A DNA stretch of 37,206 nucleotides, taken from the NCBI GenBank assembly GCA_021324255.1, contig JAJPJL010000135.1:1-37206 (forward strand). Reading direction: 5' to 3'. Positions 31,905 to 37,206 of the stretch are shown piece by piece. Under the pieces are notes generated by a model. That model made no database searches. It was not told the origin of the DNA and saw only the letters and a program-made list of their open reading frames with translations. The DNA comes from Bacillota bacterium (lineage in GTDB: Bacteria; Sysuimicrobiota; Sysuimicrobiia; Sysuimicrobiales; Segetimicrobiaceae). The number at the start of each line of letters is the position of its first letter. Positions within the stretch are counted from its first letter, which is position 1. Made by a program: the position numbers and the translations under genes.

Positions 31905-33532
31905 GCGCCTCCTCCGGTCGGGCGCGCTTCGCGCGCAACGCCGCCCGGCAGCGATCCGGTCGGCGCGTTCCGCCGCCAGACCGGCTGTCCGGCCACCCAC
32001 ACCCCGATCACGCCCGCGGGCGGCCGCGCGGGATCCTCGTAGGTGGCGAGGTCGACGTACGCGGCCGGGTCGAGCACGACGAGATCGGCGCGCAGACCCG
32101 GACGGATCCGTCCGCGATCGCTGAGTCCGATCCGGTCGGCGGCGCGGGCCGTCAGGCGCGCAACGGCTTCGTCGGCCGGGATGAGCCGCTCGCGGAGCGC
32201 GTAGCGGCCGAGCACGCGCGCGGCCGTGCCGTACAGACGCGGGTGCGGGCGGCCGCCGAAGATGCCGTCAGACCCGACGAGGTGCAGCGGATGACGCACG
32301 ATGGCGCGCACGGTCTCCTCCGACGCATAGTGGTCGATCATCGTCGCGTCCAAGCCGGTGTCGCTCAAGAGCTCGATCACCGCGTCCCACGGATCGCGCC
32401 CGCGGCACTCTGCGATGGCCGCCAGCGAGAGGCCGATGTCCGCCGTCCGAGGGGCGGCGGCGTGCGACACGATGATCGCTGCCGGGCCGCACGCCCCGTA
32501 GATGTTCTCCCATCCCGGCAGACCGCGCGCCACGTCGCGGGCGATCGCCGCGCGCGACCCCGGATCGCGAAGGCGGGCCAGCGTCGCCCGGGGGCCGCCT
32601 TCCTGCGCCCACGGCGGCAGCAGGGCCGCGAGCAGCGTGCTCCCCGCGCCGTACGGATATTGATCGAACGTGACGTCGATCTCCAGGCGCGCGCGGTCGA
32701 GCGAGGCCAGCAGCGGCTCGACCAGGTCCGGGCGGCCGATCACCTTGAGGTGCGACAGGTGCAGCGCGGCGCCCGACCGGCGCGCGACGTCGATCATCTC
32801 TCCGACCGCCTCCAAGACCCCGACCCCTTCGTTGCGGACGTGCGGGACGATGGGGACGCCGTAGCGCGCCGCTTCTTCCGCGAGCGCCGCCAGCTCGTCC
32901 GTCGCCGCAAACGCCCCCGGCATGTAGATGAGGCCGAATGATACGGCCCGCGCGCCGCTCTCGAGCCCGATGCGGACCTGCCGCCGCATCTCGGCGAGTT
33001 CCGGAGGCGTCGGCGGTCTCCGCGAGGGGCCCATCACGAAGTCGCGGACGGCGTTGTGCCCGACCGACGGGACGAGCATCGTCGCCGCTCCCGCGGCCTG
33101 GAGCGCGTCCAGGTATTCCGGGATCGACGACCACGGCCACTCCGGCGGACCGGCGCCCTCCAGGGCCTGCAGGTACGCGCGCCGGTCCCTCCATCGAGCC
33201 CGGTCGACGGGCGCCGGGGCGAGGCCGTCCGGATTGATGAGCTCCGTCGTGAACCCCTGCGCGACTTTCGGCGCGAGGCGCGGGTCGCGAAACGGCTCGA
33301 GCGCGGAGTGCGCGTGAAGATCGACGAATCCCGGGCATACCATCAGGTTCCGCGCGTCGACCGTCTCCCGGGCGGCGGGCGCACCCAGCGAGGGCTCGAC
33401 TGCGGCGATCCGCCCGCCCCGCACGCCGACATCGGCGACGACCGGCGCGGCGTCGCCGGGGTACACGCGGCCGCCGCCGATCACCAGGTCGAACGCCGCG
33501 GCGGCGCCCTCGGCGGCGTTACGGCAGCGCAT
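31901..33532 (-). CDS. D-aminoacylase-like amidohydrolase
   Basis: TIM-barrel amidohydrolase of 543 residues, closest in layout to N-acyl-D-amino-acid deacylases. VVADVGVRGGRIAAVEP starts the small beta domain, followed by His73-x-His75 in GFVDLHAHS. PIVPHVRNEG and LHLSHLKV give later His ligands, and LVGSDG the catalytic Asp. The usual D-aminoacylase loop NCG with its zinc-bridging Cys is replaced here by INPDGLAPAPV, so the metal site or specificity differs. ADLVVLDPAAYVDLATYEDPARPPAGV is the typical C terminus. It overlaps hydantoinase by 14 bases and the M20 gene by four. Confidence 0.88.
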   Translation of the reverse strand: MRCRNAAEGAAAAFDLVIGGGRVYPGDAAPVVADVGVRGGRIAAVEPSLGAPAARETVDARNLMVCPGFVDLHAHSALEPFRDPRLAPKVAQGFTTELINPDGLAPAPVDRARWRDRRAYLQALEGAGPPEWPWSSIPEYLDALQAAGAATMLVPSVGHNAVRDFVMGPSRRPPTPPELAEMRRQVRIGLESGARAVSFGLIYMPGAFAATDELAALAEEAARYGVPIVPHVRNEGVGVLEAVGEMIDVARRSGAALHLSHLKVIGRPDLVEPLLASLDRARLEIDVTFDQYPYGAGSTLLAALLPPWAQEGGPRATLARLRDPGSRAAIARDVARGLPGWENIYGACGPAAIIVSHAAAPRTADIGLSLAAIAECRGRDPWDAVIELLSDTGLDATMIDHYASEETVRAIVRHPLHLVGSDGIFGGRPHPRLYGTAARVLGRYALRERLIPADEAVARLTARAADRIGLSDRGRIRPGLRADLVVLDPAAYVDLATYEDPARPPAGVIGVWVAGQPVWRRNAPTGSLPGGVAREARPTGGGA

Positions 33533-34916
33533 CCGCCCGCACCCCCTTCCGCGGGATCCGGCGGCCGTACCCGCGGGGGGCGCGCACGTCCGCGCCGTCG
33601 TACGCGACCTCGCCGCGAAGCACCGTGGCCGCGACCCGGCCGTGGACCTCCATCCCGTCGAACGGCGAATACCCCGCCGCGCTCCGCACACGTCCGTCCT
33701 CGATTCTCGCGCGGGCCGACGGGTCGTACACGACCAGATCGGCGTCGCCGCCCTCGACGATCGTTCCCTTGCGCGGAAACAGCCCGAAGGCGCGCGCCGG
33801 ATTTTCGGCGCAGATCCGCGCGACGTCGGCGGGGCCGAGGCGACCGGCGCCCACGCCGTACGTGTACACGAGCGGCAACAGCGTCTCGGTCCCGGGGATG
33901 CCGGGCGCGACGCGGGTGAAGTCTCCATAGTCGGTACGCTGGCGCAGCGTGTAGCCGCAGTGGTCGCTCGCCACGGTCTGGAGATGCCGCGCCTCGAGCG
34001 CCTCCCACAGCGCACGCCGGTCCTCCCCCGACCGGAGCGGCGGCGTGTGGATGAATCGCACCGCCCGCTCGGTGTCGTAGACGGAGGCGTCCGCTACGAG
34101 GAAGTGCGGGCAGGTCTCCCCGACGGCCGGGACCCCTTCCGCCCGCGCGCGCGCGACGAGGCGCGCGGATTCGGCGACGGACAGGTGCACGAGGTAGACC
34201 GGGCACCGCGTCGTCCGCGCAAACAACAGCATTCGTTGCACGGCCTCCAACTCCGCAAGCGCCGGCCGCGCCCGCCCGTGATACGCGAACCCCACGTGCC
34301 CCAAGCGGGCGAACCGCGCTCGGCTCCCCTCGACCAGCGCATCGTTCTCGCAGTGGACCATCACGATCCATCCGGCCGTCCTGGCAGCCTCCATGAGCGA
34401 CACGATCGTATCGTCATCGCAGTAAAATCCGGACGGACGATACGTGGTGTAGACCTTGGCGCTCGTAAAGCCCCGCTCCGTGAGGGCCGCCAATTCCGCG
34501 AGCTGACCGCCGGCGACATCCGTCACGATGACGTGGAGCGAATAGTCGGCGCGGCTCCGCGCCGCCTCGTCCAGCCGGGCATCGACCGCGGCCGACAGCC
34601 GTTCCCCGGCGTGTTGGTGCGCAAAGTCGATGAACGTGGTCACGCCCCCCGACAGCGCGGCCGCGCTCCCCGTGTCGAAGTCGTCCGCGGTGCGATGCGG
34701 CGCCGAGACGAGCGCAAAGTGGAGGTGCGGGTCGATGACGCCGGGAAACACGAGCGCCCCGTCCGCGTCAAGCACCGGCTCGCCCTGCGATGCGAGATCC
34801 GGACCCAGTTCGACGATGCGCCCGTCCCGGCAACGGATATGAGCCCGCCGCGCGCCCGCGGCCGTGACGACCGTCCCGCCGCGAACCAGGAGCGCGCCGG
34901 CCGGTCCCTCAGACAT
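33519..34916 (-). CDS. Dihydropyrimidinase/hydantoinase-type amidohydrolase
   Basis: Cyclic-amide hydrolase of 465 residues opening hydantoins, dihydropyrimidines or allantoin to N-carbamoyl acids. The di-zinc site is complete: His64-x-His66 in GVIDPHLHF, Lys154 in TSAKVYTTYR (the carboxylated lysine), His188 in VHCEND, His244 in VHLSVAES, and Asp318 in ASDHCGY. GETCPHFLVADASVYD and FGLFPRKGTIVEGGDADLVVYDP are characteristic of the D-hydantoinase/dihydropyrimidinase group. ATG 34916 overlaps the ATPase stop by eight bases. The stereo-loop residues do not allow me to choose between hydantoinase, dihydropyrimidinase and allantoinase. Confidence 0.92.
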   Translation of the reverse strand: MSEGPAGALLVRGGTVVTAAGARRAHIRCRDGRIVELGPDLASQGEPVLDADGALVFPGVIDPHLHFALVSAPHRTADDFDTGSAAALSGGVTTFIDFAHQHAGERLSAAVDARLDEAARSRADYSLHVIVTDVAGGQLAELAALTERGFTSAKVYTTYRPSGFYCDDDTIVSLMEAARTAGWIVMVHCENDALVEGSRARFARLGHVGFAYHGRARPALAELEAVQRMLLFARTTRCPVYLVHLSVAESARLVARARAEGVPAVGETCPHFLVADASVYDTERAVRFIHTPPLRSGEDRRALWEALEARHLQTVASDHCGYTLRQRTDYGDFTRVAPGIPGTETLLPLVYTYGVGAGRLGPADVARICAENPARAFGLFPRKGTIVEGGDADLVVYDPSARARIEDGRVRSAAGYSPFDGMEVHGRVAATVLRGEVAYDGADVRAPRGYGRRIPRKGVRADALP

Positions 34917-35808
34917 CGCCCGCCTCCTGCGGCGGATGCGCGGCGCCGGCTTCGAGCCTGCCGGCGGGGGGCCCATCCCGCGCGGCGAGCGCCGCGCGCA
35001 TCGCATCGACGAGCTCGTCCACCGTGAGCGCATCTCCGCGGACGCCGTTCCTCGCCCACGCGTGCGCCAGGCGGGTCGCCTGCGGCGGTTTCACAAACGT
35101 CTCAGCGAGCACGTCGGGGCGCGAAAACACCTCGCGCGCGGCGCCGTCCATCAAGATCCGGCCGCCGCGCAGGGCGACGACGCGTTCCGCGTACGCGGCG
35201 ACGATCGGCATCTCGTGCGTGACGATGACGATCGTGTGGCCGCGCTCCACGCGCAGGCGGACGAGGAAATCCATCACGTCGATCGACTGGCGGTAGTCCT
35301 GCCCCGTCGTCGGCTCGTCCACGACGATGACCTGCGGTCTCACGGCGAGCGTCGCGGCGATCGCCACGCGCTGCCGGAGACCCTTCGAGAGAAAGAACGG
35401 ATGCTCTCCGAAGAGGTCGGGGTGGAGGCCGGTCACGGCGGCGACCTCGCGGATGATCGCGTCTCGTTCCGCCTCCGGCACGCCGAGGTTCTTGGGCCCG
35501 TAGCCGATCTCGTCGTATACGCGCGCGTTGAAGAGTTGATGGTCGGGGTTCTGGAACACGTAGCCGATCCGCCGGACCAGATCCTTCATCACGCCCTTGG
35601 ACGCCGTGTCGATCCCGTCGACGACGACGCGCCCGCGCGTGGGGCGGAGCAGCCCCGCGAGGCACTTCGAGAGCGTGGTCTTGCCCGATCCGTTCTGACC
35701 GATGAGCGCGACGAACTCGCCGCGGGTGATCTCGAGCGTCACCCCGTCCAGGGCTCGCGTGCCGTCGGGATAGGAAAACGTCGCGTCCTCCACGCGCACC
35801 AGGGTCAT
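34909..35808 (-). CDS. ECF transporter ATPase (EcfA type, second)
   Basis: ATP-hydrolysing subunit of an energy-coupling-factor importer (299 residues). Walker A is GQNGSGKTT (37-45), with FQNPDHQLFNARVYDEIGYGPKNLG, the Q-loop block typical of EcfA. The signature reads LSKGLRQRVAIAA (LSKGL instead of LSGGQ), and Walker B is VIVVDEPTTGQD with H-switch VTHEMPIVA. The C-terminal 60 residues are a tail rich in Ala, Arg and Pro. ATG 35808 overlaps the other EcfA stop (ATGA). It forms a heterodimer with the ATPase encoded just upstream. Confidence 0.9.
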   Translation of the reverse strand: MTLVRVEDATFSYPDGTRALDGVTLEITRGEFVALIGQNGSGKTTLSKCLAGLLRPTRGRVVVDGIDTASKGVMKDLVRRIGYVFQNPDHQLFNARVYDEIGYGPKNLGVPEAERDAIIREVAAVTGLHPDLFGEHPFFLSKGLRQRVAIAATLAVRPQVIVVDEPTTGQDYRQSIDVMDFLVRLRVERGHTIVIVTHEMPIVAAYAERVVALRGGRILMDGAAREVFSRPDVLAETFVKPPQATRLAHAWARNGVRGDALTVDELVDAMRAALAARDGPPAGRLEAGAAHPPQEAGDV

Positions 35809-36665
35809 GCTCCGGCACCTCGAAGCAGGGCGTCGCCGGCGCGGATACCCTCCTCGTCCGTGAGGGGAAGCGGGCCGCGGTACAGGCCGTGCGCCCGCAG
35901 CCGGGCAAAGACCTGGGTCACCTGCGGCGGGTAGACGCCCGAGCGCTCGAGGAACTCCGGGTCCTCCAGGAACTCCCGCGGCGCGGCGGCCCGCTCGATC
36001 CGGCCGCCTCGGATGAGGACGATGCGGTCGGCCAGCGCGGCGAACGCCTCGAGGTTGTGCTCGATCACGATGAGCGTCAACCGCCGCCGCCGCCGCAGCT
36101 CGGCGCAGATCTCGACGATGAGATCCTTGCCCAGCGGGTCGACCATGGAGGTCGGCTCGTCGAGGATCAGAATCTCCGGGTCCATCGCGAGCACCGACGC
36201 GATGGCGACCCGCTGCTTTTGGCCGCCCGAGATGTCATACGGCGGCTTGTCCAGGAGGTCCGAGATCATCGTGAGTTCACTGGCCCGCCGAATACGGTGC
36301 TCGATCTCGGATTCCGGGACGCCGATGTTTTCCAGCCCGAACAGGATCTCCTCTTCGACCGTCAGCGACGTAAACTGGGCCTCCGGATCGCTGAAGACAT
36401 AGCCGACCTGCTTGGCGAGGAGCGCCGCCTCCTTTCGCTGCACCTCCTCGCCGAACACGCGGACCACGCCCGCCCGCCGTCCCGGGAACGAGTGGGGAAT
36501 GAGGCCCTTGATGGCCATCGCCAGCGTCGTCTTGCCCGCCTCGTTGGGACCGGCAATCAACGTGAACTCGCCGGCGGGGATCGTCAGGCTGATGTCGCAC
36601 ACGGCGGGGCGCGCCGCAAGATGATAGGTCCACGAGAGGCGATCGACCTCGACGGCCGGATTCAT
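35805..36665 (-). CDS. ECF transporter ATPase (EcfA type, first)
   Basis: Partner ATPase of 286 residues. Walker A is GPNEAGKTT (39-47), with Glu where Gly or Ser is usual, though GxxxxGKT is kept. YVFSDPEAQFTSLTVEEEILFGLENIGV is the EcfA Q-loop block, followed by signature DISGGQKQRVAIASVLAM, Walker B ILILDEPTSMVDPLGK and H-switch VIEHNLEAFA. The C terminus carries PPQVTQVFARL, a segment common in these subunits. ATG 36665 overlaps the EcfT stop by four bases (ATGA). Paralogous with the downstream ATPase but with its own canonical signature. Confidence 0.92.
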   Translation of the reverse strand: MNPAVEVDRLSWTYHLAARPAVCDISLTIPAGEFTLIAGPNEAGKTTLAMAIKGLIPHSFPGRRAGVVRVFGEEVQRKEAALLAKQVGYVFSDPEAQFTSLTVEEEILFGLENIGVPESEIEHRIRRASELTMISDLLDKPPYDISGGQKQRVAIASVLAMDPEILILDEPTSMVDPLGKDLIVEICAELRRRRRLTLIVIEHNLEAFAALADRIVLIRGGRIERAAAPREFLEDPEFLERSGVYPPQVTQVFARLRAHGLYRGPLPLTDEEGIRAGDALLRGAGA

Positions 36666-37206
36666 CGCAACCCGATCGTCCGGAGCGCGGCCCCGTGCAG
36701 CGGCGAGAGTTGGTCGGAGAACACCCCCATGACCTTCCCCAGCACGACGGCAACCACGAACGCGGCGGCGAGGCCGGCGCTGAGCGCCCGGTCCCGGCGC
36801 TCCACGGGGTACCGGCGCCGAAGGTAGTCCGTCCGCGGCCCGCCCCCGGCCGGGCGCCCGGACAGCGTGTACCCTCGAGCGAACAGCGCGTTGGAGATCT
36901 CGTCCGCGCGCCTCAGCGCCACGGCGAACAGCGGCACGGTGTACATCGTATAGAGCTTCGCCTTTTCGCCCACCGACATCGACTCCAGATCGAGCCCGCG
37001 GGCCTGCTCCGCTTCCCGGATCGTCCGGAAGTCCTCCATGAACATCCCGGCGCTGCGCAGCGAGAGCGCCGCCACGTAGCTGACGGCAAACGGGATCCGG
37101 AGCGAGCGCAGCGCGACGAGGGTGTCGCGCTCGCGGTTCGTGGAGAAGTAGAGGATCGCGCCGAAGAGCATCGCGACGAGCCGGCAGTAGCTGACGAACG
37201 CCCACC
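36662..37206 (-). CDS. ECF transporter transmembrane scaffold EcfT (5' end outside window)
   Basis: Membrane component that couples two EcfA ATPases to an S subunit. The frame is open to the right edge and reads WAFVSYCRLVAMLFGAILYF, a membrane helix, so the ATG at 37171 is probably internal and the gene starts beyond the window. It carries the two Ala-Arg-Gly coupling motifs, EAEQARGLD and ALFARGYTL, which dock the ATPases. A final helix, LAAAFVVAVVLGKVMGVF, lies near the C terminus. No substrate-specific S gene is visible in the window, so the vitamin, base or other ligand is unassigned; it may be encoded upstream. Confidence 0.88.
   Translation of the reverse strand, partial: WAFVSYCRLVAMLFGAILYFSTNRERDTLVALRSLRIPFAVSYVAALSLRSAGMFMEDFRTIREAEQARGLDLESMSVGEKAKLYTMYTVPLFAVALRRADEISNALFARGYTLSGRPAGGGPRTDYLRRRYPVERRDRALSAGLAAAFVVAVVLGKVMGVFSDQLSPLHGAALRTIGLR

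Noticed and set aside
31901-34015. Extended 704-residue version of the D-aminoacylase-like protein
   Set aside because: The extra N-terminal part is the hydantoinase gene read out of frame. The ATG at 33532 gives the normal family N terminus.
36665-36665. Defective Walker A in the first EcfA (GPNEAGKTT)
   Set aside because: The Glu is at a variable position; GxxxxGK(S/T), signature, Walker B and H-switch are all intact.
1-37206. CRISPR, tRNA, rRNA, insertion sequence or prophage
   Set aside because: Reading both strands I found no spaced direct-repeat array, tRNA cloverleaf, transposase or phage structural gene.

Overview
The window is about 37 kb of very GC-rich bacterial chromosome (around 70% GC by eye), densely coding, with GTG starts, ATGA/GTGA stop-start overlaps and G-rich Shine-Dalgarno sites. 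A Tat-type lipid/secretory leader, ABC importers with binding proteins, an ECF transport module, a Pseudomonas-order LigD and at least one apparently leaderless promoter fit a free-living soil or sediment bacterium of a deep-branching high-GC lineage (for example a CSP1-3/Sysuimicrobiota-like, Chloroflexota-like, Rokubacteria-like or actinobacterial genome). The sequence alone does not settle the phylum. I see no rRNA, tRNA, CRISPR array, insertion sequence or phage gene.

Layout. 1-1808 (+): an ArsB/SLC13-type permease cut by the left edge, coupled to a universal-stress protein with an odd Pro/Lys/His/Gly repeat. 1950-5058 (-): DUF488, glycerol-3-phosphate dehydrogenase, a RAM-only Lrp-type protein and a membrane-tailed J-domain protein. 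5249-11510 (+): a binding-protein ABC importer (binding protein, two permeases, ATPase) followed by a glutamine-synthetase-like ligase and a short-chain dehydrogenase. The ATPase gene carries one in-frame amber codon just before its signature motif. 11771-12280 (+): an ArsN1-type N-acetyltransferase behind a leader that contains a strong hairpin. 12295-15770: a secreted beta-propeller protein divergent from a YihY-type membrane protein, then a nitrilase-family amidase. 15824-20578 (-): branched-chain aminotransferase, LigD (phosphoesterase-ligase-polymerase) and DUF72. 20619-22216 (-): an ABC-2 exporter with a probably leaderless start, divergent from 22392-25760 (+), a complete glycine-betaine/choline-type OpuC importer. 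25891-27006 (+): class V aminotransferase. 27301-29472 (+): MarR regulator coupled to a DrrAB-type exporter.

29485-37206 (-) is a tightly overlapped operon running in from the right edge: EcfT, two EcfA ATPases, a dihydropyrimidinase/hydantoinase, a D-aminoacylase-like amidohydrolase, an M20 amidohydrolase and threonine synthase. It reads as uptake plus stepwise hydrolysis of a cyclic or N-blocked amide (hydantoin, N-carbamoyl or N-acyl amino acid), ending in amino-acid metabolism. No substrate-binding S subunit is visible. This is the best candidate in the window for an undescribed system; the other items that deserve a second look are the amber-interrupted ATPase, the Usp repeat and the arsN1 leader hairpin.
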